Source: Phocoena phocoena
Lineage: Eukaryota; Chordata; Mammalia; Artiodactyla; Phocoenidae
Length of the DNA stretch: 64,000 nucleotides
NCBI RefSeq assembly: GCF_963924675.1
Contig: NC_089219.1
Coordinates: forward strand, 149,688,288-149,752,287
Reading direction: 5' to 3'
Within the stretch, counting starts at the first letter, position 1. Each line of letters starts with the position of its first letter. Under the pieces are notes generated by a model. That model ran no database searches. It worked only from the letters and a program-made list of their open reading frames with translations, and had not been told where the DNA came from. Position numbers and translations under genes: made by a program. Of this stretch, positions 10,786 through 21,802 are shown one piece after another.

Positions 10786-11840
10786 ACAAGATGGCAAGCT
10801 AGCATAAGCTGCTGGAACCTTCCCCCAAAATTAATTTTGGAGAAACTACAGATGAGAAAATAAGTCATGGATCTGAGGATCTAAACATAAAACTAAGAGA
10901 AACCCCTGGGAGAGAGAAGGCTCCCCCAAACTGAGAATAGTTGTGTTTGTGAGGGGGATGGGTGGTGGGTGAATGGGAATAGAGGGGGAGAAGCCCTAGT
11001 GGGAGACTAGGTTGGCTCTGAAGGTCTGATCTTGTACCACCCTCCTCTCCCCCAACACATGTCCACGCGCACACACATAGAGCTACCCAGAGATGACCAT
11101 TGTCTACGCAGAATAAGCAGCATCACGATCCAGACCTTCAAAATTCCAAGAGTATTAGAGAAATCCTAAAACTCTGCTGAGATGAGAGCTAATGGGGCCA
11201 GAAGTGTGCTTCCAGCTGCCCTTGGATGTTCACGCATGCATCCAACACTCCTCCCCATCCCCCAACAGTCAAGGTTGGTGTATCTACTGAGGATATAGCT
11301 ACCTCTCAAGTTCAGCTTCTTTCAAAGGAGAACGCCAGACAGAGAGGAGTTGCACAGTAAGGGAACAGTATCTAAAAGGGATCCTAAATTGGGAAGGGGC
11401 AGCAGGTTCCTGGGACAAATCAAGAGGGTTTCTGCAGAGCCAAACGTTCTCTGCCTTGGAGCTCATCCTCACCTCTCTTCTTTAAATTCACCAAGAGGTA
11501 ACAAACTAGGATTTTAGAACCTCTCCCGCTACACATTACAGAGAGCATAACTGTATTCCCAAGGGAAAGTATGTTTACAGATCAAAATAATTTGACCCTG
11601 AGAAATAAAACCACTTTAAAAGAAAGATAACAAACTTAACATCTTGCATCCCATGAAGCAAGATAACTGGGACAGCTGCACCAAGATTTTTAAAGAAGCA
11701 TAATAAATATTCTCAACAAAAGTATTGAAATATGAAATAGGTTAAAAAAATAAACAAATAGAAATCTTGTATTTGAATAATAATTGAAATAAATAAAAGA
11801 GATGAATGGCTGGATGAATAACCCCAAAGACAGAATATAT

Positions 11841-11884
11841 AAACAAGGAGATCAAAAAAAAATAAAAAATAAACAAGGAGATCA
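11841..11884. repeat. 30-bp-spaced direct duplication
   Basis: AAACAAGGAGATCA occurs at 11841-11854 and again 30 bp downstream (11871-11884), separated by an A-rich spacer, inside the old L1. Confidence 0.85.
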
Positions 11885-12254
11885 TGTTGAGGAAGTCAGC
11901 AAAAGAAGATAAAAAGAAAGAAATTAAAGAAAGACTAAGACATGCAGTAAGTAAATAGAGATGCTAATATTCAAATAATGGAATTACAAGAAAGAAAGGA
12001 AACAACAGAGGGAAGGAAATATTTGAAGAAATTAAAAGATGAAAGACCTCAGATTGACAGGATTTATAGAGTGCCAAGTAGGATAATAAAGAGAAACTCA
12101 CATCTAGAAATATTTTAGTGAAATTCAGAAATCAATGATGCAAAAAAATTCTAAAAGTTTCCAGAAAGAAAAACAAGTCATCTAAAGAGGTAAAGACTCT
12201 GATTTTATCAGATTTCTTAACGGTACATTGGGTATAGGAAAACACAGAGAAATA

Positions 12255-12255
<1 letters not shown>

Positions 12256-12288
<33 letters not shown>

Positions 12289-12498
12289 TTCTTTTTCATT
12301 TTTTTGCGGTACGCGGACCTCTCACTGTCTTGGCCCCTACCGTTGCGGAGCACAGGCTCCGGACGCGCAGGCTCAGCAGCCATGGCTCACGGGCGCAGCC
12401 GCTCCGCAGCATGTGGGATCCTCCCGGACCGGGGCACGAACCCGTGTCCCCTGCATCGGCAGGCAGACTCTCAACCACTGTGCCATCAGGGAAGCCCC
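12256..12498 (-). mobile_element. CHR-type SINE (short form)
   Basis: Antisense copy ('gcggtacgcggacctctcac' to 'ccatcagggaagcccc') with a T-rich tail preceded by a (TA)n run at about 12250-12270. Target duplication gagaaatat at 12247-12255 and 12499-12507. Inserted in the old L1. Confidence 0.95.
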
Positions 12499-14173
12499 GA
12501 GAAATATTTTTAAAGTATTAAAAGAAAAGAACACTGAACCTAGAATTTTGCATATAGACAAATCGTCATTTCTATGCAAGAGTGTCAGTAAGATATTTCC
12601 AGACATATGAGGTTTATATCACAAAATCCCATTTTGATAACTCTTGGAAGAGCACTCAAATAAAGAGAAATAAATCCAGGAAAGTGCTTCAAGGGAAATT
12701 CAATGGAAGAATTGATCAAATACCCTAAAAATGCTCGCTGTTCTCTAAAAAAGTGAGGATCAAACAAAAGATTTAAAAAGAAAAAACATATTTATAGCTC
12801 TCAAAGCTAAGATTTTAGACACTCTCAAGCAAATAAACATAAGCATAGGTCTTAAAGGCAACCACCATAATAATAAAAATAGAAGATATAACTTTTGAAT
12901 AAGCATAAGACAATTTATCTATACAATGAAAATAAGACAAAATAAAAACAAAAGGAATGTATAGTAAATGGAAAATATGAAATAATATGGCAGAAATAAC
13001 TCCTTATTTAGTAGTATTACAAGACATAAGGTGATTCAGCTTACCAATTAAAACACTGAGACTCGCTCTAAAATTAAAACAGTGTGGTATCGCTGTACTA
13101 GTATACAGACAATTAAAATAAATTAGGAGGTACAGAAACAGGCCCAAGTGCATACGGAAATGTTTTATATGATAAAGACAACATCTCAAATCACTGACGA
13201 AAAGATAGAATTTGAAATAAATGCCGTTGAGACTACTGAATAACCATTTGGAAAAAGATAAAACTGGAATCATACCTCTCAGCCTACCCAAGGATAAACT
13301 GCAAAGGCATCAGAGACACACGATACAACAAGGAAACGACACAAGTATTAGAGGAAAACAGGTGATGTACCTGATAATTTGGAATTGGGAAAAGCTTTCT
13401 CATTATGACTCAAAATCCAAAATCAATAAAAGATAATTCAACTACGTGAAAAAATCTTTTGCATGGCTAAAATCACCATAAACAAAGTCAAAAGGCACAT
13501 TATATAGTGGGAAAATATTTGCAATGCATATCACAGATAAAGGGCTAATATTCCTAGTACGTAAACAGCTCAAAAAAATCAAGAGGGAAAAGCCCAAACA
13601 GAGATTGATGGGAAAAAAGCAGAGAGAGAGATATTAAAAAGATAATCAGAATAAGAGAAATGCCAATTAAAACTGCACTGATACCATTTTGCAACTACAA
13701 AATAGGCAAAATTTCAAAAGCTTCATAAGGCATTCTGTTGACAAGGATATGGGGAAATAGGCACTCAAAATCAATTCTGGTGAAAATGCAAAATGGTACA
13801 ACCTCACAGGAGGGATTTGGTAATATCTCACACGATTGCATATGCATATAACTTTTCACCCAATAATCCTATTTATATTAATTTACTTTGAAGATCCATC
13901 TTCAAAAATATGAAATAAAATATGCACGAGGTTACTCATTGTAGTATTATTTATAATAGCAAAATATTGAGAACAATCTACATGCATATATGCAGAGCAG
14001 ATTGGTAGAATAAGTCATTGTATATCCATACAATGGCATAATATGAAGCTATGCAAATGAGAAATATCTCGATAAATTGGTATGAAGTGATTTCCAGGGT
14101 ATTTTTAAGTAGAAGACACAGATACTATGTCATGGTTTTGTAAGAAAGAAGGTGAAATAAGAATATATACCCA

Positions 14174-14480
14174 GGGGACTTCCCTGGTGGTACAGTGGTT
14201 AAGAATCCGCCTGCTAATGCAGGGGACATGGGTTCGAGCCCTGGTCTGGGAAGATCCTGCATGTTGCGGAGCAACTAAGCCCGTGTGCCACAACTACTGA
14301 AGCCTGAGTGCCTAGAGCCTGTGCTCTGCAACAAGAGAAGCCATCGCAGTGAGAAGCCCGAGCACCGCAACGAAGAGTAGCCCCCGCGGGCCACAACTAG
14401 AGAAAACCCGCGCTCAGCAACGAAGACCCAATGCAGCCAAAAATAAATAAATAAAATAAATAAATTTATTTTTAAAAAAA
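14174..14480 (+). mobile_element. CHR-type SINE (long form)
   Basis: Full long copy from 'ggggacttccctggtggtac' to 'agccaaaaataaataaataa' and an A/T-rich tail. Perfect target duplication aagaatatataccca at 14159-14173 and 14479-14493. Inserted near the 3' end of the old L1. Confidence 0.97.
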
Positions 14481-14705
14481 GAATATATACCCATTTTGCA
14501 AAAGAGACATAGGAAGGATAAATTAGAAGCCAGTGGATAAAACAAAAAAAACAAAGAAGCCAATGAAATTGGTCATCTGCAGGGAATGAGTTGAAATAAG
14601 GAAGAAATGCTAAGAAAGAGACACAAGTGTCTCTCAAATGTACTATTTGTATAGTTTTAATTTTTTGACCCATGTAAATATTTTACCATACAAAAAATAA
14701 AATTA

Positions 14706-15124
14706 AATCATCAAACGTGGGGGAAGACCCTAAAACTGAATGTAAATAGAAACAAATGAACCTATCTACATATTAAATTGGTAAGATAACTATATAGAAA
14801 GGAAAAAATTTAATCCAACTAACTTTTGGTTAGTATTTGGACTGTACATCCTCAGTGAGACATATTCTAAAAATTAGAACTGTAAAGGAATTTTAACCTT
14901 TTCTAATAGTATTGTTTTGGTAGTGGTATGGGTACAGCAATTTCAAAATTATTTGCATGTGTTATGGCAATGAGCAAATGAGTAAATATATTGATGTTGT
15001 TGAGAACCAGGGAGGTTAAGAACCTATTTGAGAGAATCATTGTGGAGGAATGAGATACAAATAAAGAATGGGAAAGGGAGAGGAAGAATCCTGCAGTGTT
15101 GGATTGGAATTAGAGGTGTTAATA
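14706..15124. other. Unassigned AT-rich sequence
   Basis: AT-rich, no frame of note. It may be a continuation of LINE-derived 3' sequence, but I cannot assign it. Confidence 0.35.
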
Positions 15125-16930
15125 CATGATTTTTTTAAGAATTCACTTTTCTCCAACCTTATTGAGATATAACTGAAGGACAAGAAGCCACACATATATA
15201 AAGTATGCGATTTGTTCAGTTTTGACAAATGTATGCACAAATAAAACCATCACTACAATAAAGATGACAAACATTTCCATCATTCCCAGAAGTTTCTTTC
15301 TGCTTTTAACATCCATCCCTCCTTCCGCCTCCATCCTCCATCTCTTTCCTGTCATTATAGATTAGGATGTAATTTCTGGAATTTTACATAAATAGGAGTA
15401 TATCGTATGTACTGTTTTTGCCTGGCTTCTTTCACTAAGTGTAATAATTTGAGATTCATCAATGTTGTGTATTCCTTTTTGTTGTTTTTATTCCTAAAAC
15501 TGGATGGCTCTGTTTCTGGGTTCATATATGTTTATAATTGTTATGTCTTCCTGATGAATTGTCCCTTTTATCATTTGAATTGTCCACCTTTTTCCTGAAA
15601 AGTGAAAGAGTGATACTGTCTATGTTGAAGCGTATTTTATCTGATTTAAAAATAGCCATTCTAGGCTTCTTCTGCTTATTAGTTGAATGGTATCTATTTG
15701 CTTTAAAACTATCTGTGTTCTTGTATTTAAAGTTTGTCAGTTGAAGGAAACAAAGTAGGAACTTGTTTTTTTATCCACTTTGCCAAACTCTAGGTCTTAA
15801 TTGAAGGGTTTAGACCATTAGCATTTAATGTAATTATTAATATTGTGGAATTTAGTTCTACCATCTTACAATTTGTTTTCTATTTTTCCCCTCTATATTT
15901 GTACCTATATCCCCCTTTCCAGCCTTCTTTGAGATTACTTAAATAATTTTTTTTTTTTTTTTGCGGTACGCGGGCCTCTCACTGTTGTGACCTCTCCCGT
16001 TGCGGAGCACAGGCTCCGGACGCGCAGGCTCAGCGGCCATGGCTCACGGGCCCAGCCGCTCCGCGGCATGTGGGATCTTCCCAGACTGGGGCACGAACCC
16101 ATGTCCCCTGCATCGGCAGGCGGACTCTCAACCACTGCGCCACCAGGGAAGCCCCGTAAATAATTTTTAATATTCTATTTTTTTTTGCATTGGTTTTTTG
16201 GATAAACCTCTTTGAATTATTTTGTAGTGTTTGCTGTAGAGATTACAATATATATACTTTCATATTCAAGTAAAATGTAGAAGCTTTGCAATCATATCAA
16301 CTCCTTTACTATTCTCCTCAGCTAAACTTTGTTATCATTGTCACTTGTATTATATTCTTATACATTGAAAATTCCACCATATAGTGTTATAACCTCTGCT
16401 TACTATAGTCACATGTGTTTTAAAGAACTAGGGGGAAATATGGTCTCTCATATTTACCCAGATATTTACCATTTGTTTTGTTCCCTTCATTCCTCAAGGC
16501 CAAATATTCTTTTGTTATCATTTCTCTGTAACCTGATAAATTTTCTTTAACGCTTCTCACAGAACAGGTAATCTAGTGACAAATTCCCTTTTATTTTCCT
16601 TCATCTGAGAATAGCTTAATTTTGACTTCATACCTGAAGTATATTTTTACTGGATATAGAATTCTGTGTTGACGATTCTGTTCTTTCAGCCCTTGAACGA
16701 TGAGGTACTACTGTCTTCTGACCTTCAGGGTTTCTAATGAGAAATCTCAAATCATTAGAACTTTTGTTCCCCTATATGTAAAGTGTTGTTTTTCCTCTAA
16801 ATGCTTTCAAAGGTTTTTCTTTGCTTTAATTTTCACCATTTTTATTATGATGAGTCTAGGTGTGGTTTTCTTTGAGTTTAGCCTATTTAGGGTTTATTAA
16901 TCTTCTTGACTCTTGAATCTGCCAACATGG
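15125..16930 (-). mobile_element. Old LINE-1 fragments, antisense, split by a SINE
   Basis: 15125-15480 is the reverse complement of an L1M 3' end ('ttattgagatataactgaag', 'tttgacaaatgtatgcacaa', 'ggcttctttcactaagtgta'). From about 15510 it follows another L1 antisense segment ('ttgttatgtcttcctgatga', 'gaagggtttagaccattagc', 'atttaatgtaattattaata', 'tactggatatagaattctgt'). The SINE at 15951-16156 interrupts it. Open frames here are non-coding-strand artefacts. Confidence 0.75.
15951..16156 (-). mobile_element. CHR-type SINE (short form)
   Basis: Antisense short copy with poly-T, 'gcggtacgcgggcctctcac' to 'caccagggaagccccg'. Target duplication taaataatttt at 15940-15950 and 16157-16167. Confidence 0.97.
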
Positions 16931-17134
16931 AATAAAATTAAAATTCAATAAAATGTTAATATAAGTATGGACCACATACAGTGAAGGCCCAAAAGAGGAG
17001 GAATCAATTCTACCAAGTTAGTGGAGGGGAGATGCCAGGAATGGACTTAAGCAGGTATACAGAGTGTGGGAGAGGCAGTCTAGGCAAAGGGGACATTGTA
17101 AGCAAACATGAGACGTGACACATACAAAGCCCAG
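16931..17134. other. Unassigned, possible L2-antisense trace
   Basis: The pattern 'gagaggcagtctaggcaaag...gtaagcaaacatgagacgtg' resembles antisense L2 or a related fossil but is too short to assign. Confidence 0.3.
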
Positions 17135-18060
17135 TTCTTCATTCTCCAGTGCTCTTTCACTTCACCTTTCTATTTTTATTTTTTTTTTCCTTCACCAGCT
17201 GGCTTTGTTTGTGAAGTTCTTAATGACATCTTTAGGAGGGACATGTTTTCTTACACTGTTGTCTTTTAAAGGACAAGAATAGAATTCCCCCCTTTTCCTG
17301 TACCTTCTAAGGATGTCTAATGGGGGGCTACGCCAATTAAAAAAAAAAATACAGCCATGATCTTTGGACAGTATGTGGAGGACCGATTCGGGTTTGTCAC
17401 TTTATGAAAATACAGTACCAGAACGAGGAAACAGTTTTCCCTAATAAAAAGGCACAAAATCTGCCTCTTTAGACAGTAATAAGTTAATTGGTTGAAGCAC
17501 TTTGGGACTCCTAGAAACAGAATAAGTAAAAAATTTCATTTTATCACCCAAACTTAGACCTATTAAAACTAACCCTCCAAACCTTAGATGTTCATCCAGC
17601 ATTAATTACGACATTTAAGGGAATAAAAATTAAGTACTTTGTTGGTTTCTCTAAATAATTTACATACCATTACTTTACAATTTATGTTGCAGTGATTTTT
17701 ATTAAAATTAGTAAATGGAAATGGAATGATATTACCTCTGAGCTTTCAGGACCCTATGTTCAGAGTCACTAATTTGTTTCTCTTTTAAAATAATAATTGT
17801 CAATTGAAAAACTATATATGCAGAACTTAATCGTTTATTTTAAAAAGGAAAGCATGAAACTAAAATGATTTAGTACTTATAATTTCCCTGGGAATGCATC
17901 AAACTCACAATCAGTGCTTTGTAATATAGAGGGCAAGAGGGAAAACAGAAAGAAATGGAGAAAAATCATCCAGAGTAGAAAAGAGAAAAAAAGCAAAAAA
18001 TAGCAAAAGTAAAACAGAGGAAATGACATTAACTTTGTTAGCCCAGAACCTTCCAAATTT
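17135..18060. promoter_or_regulatory. Candidate conserved non-coding block, AT-rich with ATTA sites
   Basis: About 0.9 kb with no repeat that I recognise, lying between fossils. It carries many homeodomain-type cores (for example gttaattgg at about 17484, attaattacg at about 17601, aaataatttaca at about 17655, aataataattgtcaattg at about 17791). Enhancer-like character is inferred from composition only. No frame of note. Confidence 0.35.
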
Positions 18061-18789
18061 ATTTAACTGCAGAGGCCCCAAAATAGTTCAAGCACCATTA
18101 GTGCTCCCAGGGACATATTCTAGGAAACCTTGGTTATAGCCATCCTCAAACTCTCTCCAGGAGTAGTGGGTGTCATTTGTGTAAAGAGCCTGAAGTCTAA
18201 AGGCAAAGACTGGAACACCTGTGGAGAGCCCTTCTGCACCCACCAATTCCCAGCCAAGGGAAGTGGCCCTGGGTGACCACGATTCAGTCCATGGCACCCT
18301 CTCCCCAAGGCCACCTCTTTGGAGGGGCCTAGCCAAAACTGGTCCGCAATCTAGCAGGCAATTGTGAAGTGTTTTGTGAAGCACAATACACAGGTGAAAG
18401 GTCTCTGCTATTCATTCGGACTCTGTGCACCTGGAGCACCTAACACAAAGTTGGGGGATGCCCTAGGAAGGTACCCACTTATCTGGAGGCCAGCACCTTT
18501 GGAAGCAGTGAGTAAGGGAACAGAGACTCCCAGATCATAAGAGATGCCCACCCATCCAGAAAGCAGAAATGATGACCTCTTGTCCTAGACTTCTCTACTT
18601 CTCCTTTAGTCCATCTTTATTTCATTTTCCCTTTCTCCTGGTCCCTTGGTATTTTCTGGCTGTCTCCTCTGCCTGTCTCCCTCTCCATCCTCATTTTTCT
18701 TTTATCTCCTCCCTCTCTCATTTGAGGCCCTACTGGCGAACAGAGTCGTTCTGCTCAAATGGGGATCTGTCAGGACTTCCCGTGGACCC
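18061..18789. other. Unassigned unique sequence
   Basis: No recognised repeat. A 98-codon minus-strand frame (18088-18384) has no domain that I know and no splice or promoter context to support it. Confidence 0.35.
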
Positions 18790-19160
18790 TCTCCCCCACT
18801 CTAGATAAATCCACCCCACCTGCCACACTCCCCACATCTCCAGCTCAAGCCATGGGGTGGCACAGTGACAGAGGGAGCCTGCCCTAAATTCTTCAGATGG
18901 GGTGGGGGGGAAGGGCGGGGGTGTTTTTTTCCATGTCGCTGTCTGTCTCTGAGTTGGGAGGGGGACAGTGTTTTCTGGAGCACAGCCTCCTCAGAATCCC
19001 TGTCTCCACCCCGCTCCCTCGGCAGAGAGAGGATCTGGCCGGTGTGACATTTCCTGACAGGACTCAAGGAGACAATTAATGCCTCACAGCTGCCTTTACC
19101 AGGGAAGGTGCTGGAAGAGGAGGAAACGGGGTAGGAGGAGAGAAGTGTGTAAATTTGCAA
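18790..19160. promoter_or_regulatory. Candidate regulatory block with CAATTAAT plus E-box
   Basis: Repeat-free. CAATTAAT at 19073-19080 is followed by E-box CAGCTG at 19087-19092. A G-rich strip (about 18898-18925) lies upstream. The module resembles the one at 2923-2954. Confidence 0.35.
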
Positions 19161-19480
19161 AAAGTTTTAAAGTAGAGAGTAGGGAGGGAATTGAATCGAA
19201 ATCTTATTGAACAAATGCCTCTTGGATCCATCCCCTCAAGGGCCAACCAGAGAGTGGCCACCTGAAGCAAACATGGCATCACCGCAGAGCAAGGCTGACA
19301 GACTCCCCCTCAATTGTCGAAGCTTCTGGAAAGAAGGAGAAAGCTGGTGGCAGAGCCTCTGCTCCTGGCCTGGAGCCCTGAAATCCTGGACCTTGAACCT
19401 TGCCTGCTTCATGGATGGGGGTGGGTGTAGTCTAAGGTTGTAAGTGCCCAGCTGCCAGGGCCAGGGAGAGAGTGAGAAAC
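19161..19480. other. Unassigned unique sequence
   Basis: No recognised repeat or gene between two candidate regulatory blocks. Confidence 0.35.
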
Positions 19481-19910
19481 CCCCGGGAAAGCGGTTTCTG
19501 ATAAAAAGGCAGACACACAGACAGAGATCAACGGGTCTCCTTCCTTCCCAGACACCCCCTGGTCTGCCTGGGCAGACAGATGGGCCTTTCCTCTGGGCTT
19601 TATAGATTGATGTGTCCTCCTTATCAATTATAGAGACAAGAAAGTGTAATTTTCTCCCCATGTTTATACTGTTCAGGATTAATCTGCCTATAAATGGATA
19701 ATCTGTCAGCTTCCAAGACACTGAAGTGGGGAGGGAGTGGGGCAGGAAATGGGGAAGAGATTTACCAGTGGGTAACGCCATCTGCTTTATTAGGTTGTTT
19801 TATAAACCTGACATTCAATTTGTTCTGGAGGACTTGGTGACAGATTATTCTGTAAATTCCCCAATAATTATGATAACCAGAGAAAGGGGAAAAAAGGAGA
19901 GAGGGAGGTG
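19481..19910. promoter_or_regulatory. Candidate conserved non-coding element with K50 homeodomain site
   Basis: Repeat-free. Contains ATCAATTA (19623-19630), the palindromic GGATTAATC (19676-19684, the form bound by bicoid/OTX/PITX-type homeodomains), TAATTA (19865-19870) and GATAA sites. The motif density suggests an enhancer; activity is not shown. The 181-codon minus frame (19236-19781) has no recognised domain. Confidence 0.45.
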
Positions 19911-20164
19911 GGTTTAGAGGGGGGAGGGTTGCCAGCACATCGGTGAGTAATGGTCCCAGAGGACAGCATCCATCCTCAGCCCCCTCCAAGGGTGGCTGGA
20001 GAAAGGCTAGGCCTTAGAGGGGGATTGACAAAATGGCCCACAGAGCCCTTCAACCCCTGGTCTCGTCCATCCCCACCCTTTCAAATCCTCAGACTCTTTG
20101 CTGTTCCCAACAGGATGGGGAATTCACATGAGGGGGGATTGTGTTATCAGTAAGTATCTTATAT
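19911..20164. other. Unassigned
   Basis: No recognised feature. Confidence 0.35.
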
Positions 20165-20706
20165 TCTTTCTCCTGTCACCTGGGTCTGAATCCCATGCTC
20201 TCTTTGCTCGCTATGTGAACTTGGGTAAATTAACCTAAACTCTGTGCCTCAGTCTCTTCAATGGTACAATCGTGCCAGTAGTAATACATACCTCCTACAG
20301 TTGTTGGTTGCTGCCAGGATCAAATTAGTCCTATATGGAAAGCACTTCTTTTTTTTTTTTTTTGGCTGTGTTGGGTCTTCGTTGCTGCACATGGGCTTTC
20401 TCTAGTCACAGAAAGCAGGCTTCTCATTGCAGTGGCTTCTCTTGTTGCAGGCTCTAGGGCATGTGGGCTTCAGTAGTTGTGGCTCACGGGCTCTAGAGCG
20501 CAGGCTCAGTAGTTGTGGTGCACGGGCTTAGCTGCTCTGCGGCATGTGAGATCTTCCTGGACCAGGGCTCGAACCCGCGTTCCCTGCATTGGCAGGCGGA
20601 TTCTTAACCACTGTGCCACCAGGGAAGTCCCTGGAAAGCACTTTAAAATGATGCATAGTGCATAATAAGTACTGTATAAACTATTTGCATTTTTATTATT
20701 TCTTTG
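20165..20706 (+). mobile_element. MIR SINE split by a CHR SINE
   Basis: The left part, 20165-20347, has MIR landmarks ('acctgggtctgaatcccatg', 'gtgaacttgggtaaattaac', 'ctctgtgcctcagtctcttc', 'gttgttggttgctgccagga'). The right part, 20632-20706, resumes with the MIR 3' end ('gtgcataataagtactgtat'). The interrupting SINE lies at 20348-20631. Confidence 0.85.
20348..20631 (-). mobile_element. CHR-type SINE (long form) nested in MIR
   Basis: Antisense long copy from poly-T plus 'ggctgtgttgggtcttcgtt' to 'ccaccagggaagtcc'. Perfect 12-bp target duplication tggaaagcactt at 20336-20347 and 20632-20643. Confidence 0.97.
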
Positions 20707-21117
20707 TGTTTTTATCCCTCAGTTTTCAGCCCAGTACTGGTTGGGTCTGAAAAATCATGACAGGAGAATCAGAATCTCAGCACTGATAGGCCCCTCAGCA
20801 ATTTCGGATTTCACCCCACCATCTATCCCCTGCTTGTCCCGAGGACAAGGAGCTCCCTGCCTACCGCTGGGCAGCTCACGCCTTCATCCTTACCTAAAGC
20901 CAAGGGCTGCGTGCCCCGCGGAGCCCTCCCCAGGGTTAGAGCTGTTGCGTTTGCACAGTGAGGCAGGCAGAGCCCCTCGGGTGAAGCGTAGTCTTGATTA
21001 TCAGCTCTGAGAGCTCATTTCTCAGCAGAATGCTATTCAATTACCCGGTGCACGTTTATCTTTTAAATTTCCGAACGCTGCCTTCCGTGGCTTCTGTAAT
21101 CTTATTTGCTGCTTGTG

Positions 21118-21118
<1 letters not shown>
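20707..21118. promoter_or_regulatory. Candidate conserved non-coding element
   Basis: Repeat-free. From about 20985 it contains GATTATC, a perfect inverted repeat AGCTCT-G-AGAGCT (21003-21015), a CAATTAC and TTTATC. It ends directly at the poly-G run. Regulatory role inferred only from composition. Confidence 0.35.

Positions 21119-21149
<31 letters not shown>
21119..21149 (+). repeat. Poly-G run of 31 bases
   Basis: An unbroken G homopolymer, followed by C, GGGGG, C, GG. Strong G-quadruplex potential on the plus strand. Exact length may be unreliable in any assembly. Confidence 0.9.
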
Positions 21150-21540
21150 CGGGGGCGGTGAGTGGGGGAAAGAAGGCCACACGGTGTGTGTCCCTAAGGC
21201 CCACCTACCTGAGGCCCGTCCTGTGTTCTGGGGTCCAACCTGGGAGCCCAGTTTGTGGGGAGGGGAGGGGAGGGACTGGAATCCTTACTGTCTGCTCTTT
21301 CTGGCCATCTCTGTGCCTTTGTCTTCCTGAGGACAGTTCTCTGTTACCTCAGTTGGTTACCAAGATAAAGAGGCTCTGGGAATGGAGTCTCTGAGGCTTC
21401 CCACGAAGAAGATGTCTGTGCCATGGGCGACAGCTGGAGAGAATACACACTCCCTTACATCTCAGAGTGCATTCTTGACCATAGGCCTCCATGTTACCCG
21501 TGTGAAAGTCCTACATCCACCAAAAATTTATTCCCCTTTC
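21150..21540. other. Unassigned with (GGGGA)n patch
   Basis: Short GGGGA-type repeat at about 21256-21277; otherwise nothing recognised. Glycine-rich frames starting at 21106 and 21113 are translations of the G run. Confidence 0.45.
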
Positions 21541-21555
21541 AGAAATAGATACATA

Positions 21556-21770
21556 GGGCTTCCCTGGTGGTGCAGTGGTTGAGAGTCCGCCTGCCGATGC
21601 AGGGGACCTGGGCTCGTGCCCTGGTCCGGGAGGATCCCACATGCCGTGGAGCGGCTGGGCCCGTGAGCCATGGCTGCTGAGCCTGTGCGACCGGAGCCTG
21701 TGCTCCGCAACGGGCGAGGCCACAGCAGTGAGAGGCCCACGTACCGCAAAAAACAAAAACAAAAACAAAA
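21556..21770 (+). mobile_element. CHR-type SINE (short form)
   Basis: Short copy with an AAAAAC-type tail. The 15-bp target duplication agaaatagat(a/g)cata at 21541-21555 and 21771-21785 has one mismatch. Confidence 0.97.
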
Positions 21771-21802
21771 AGAAATAGATGCATAATTAGGTTAAGTAAT
21801 TT

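Larger units (their letters stand above)
10786..14705 (+). mobile_element. Old LINE-1 (ORF1-side region joined to ORF2 3' end), interrupted by two SINEs
   Basis: Starts with an L1-like leader ('cctgacaagatggcaagcta'), followed by an A-rich ORF1/HAL1-like region (about 11580-12780: 'aaaagatgaaagacctcaga', 'tctaaaagtttccagaaaga', 'cctagaattttgcatataga'). From about 13080 it has ORF2 3' sequence ('aaacagtgtggtatcgctgt', 'gcacattatatagtgggaaa', 'atgccaattaaaactgcact') and an L1 3' end ('ttttaccatacaaaaaataa'). The ORF2 reverse-transcriptase middle is missing, so it is internally deleted or HAL1-like. SINEs at 12256-12498 and 14174-14480 inserted later. No intact frame. Confidence 0.75.

Noticed and set aside
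12296..12521. Frames over SINE copies (also at 5545-5801, 21511-21784, 28316-28543, 32167-32508, 44002-44249, 57630-57978)
   Set aside because: All are translations of the same CHR SINE on either strand, giving the same arginine/proline-rich peptides; not genes.
16700..16900. 66-codon frame as a membrane peptide
   Set aside because: It lies in antisense LINE-1; the hydrophobic residues come from T-rich antisense DNA.
19236..19781. 181-codon minus-strand frame as an exon
   Set aside because: It runs through homeodomain-motif-rich, enhancer-like DNA and has no domain.
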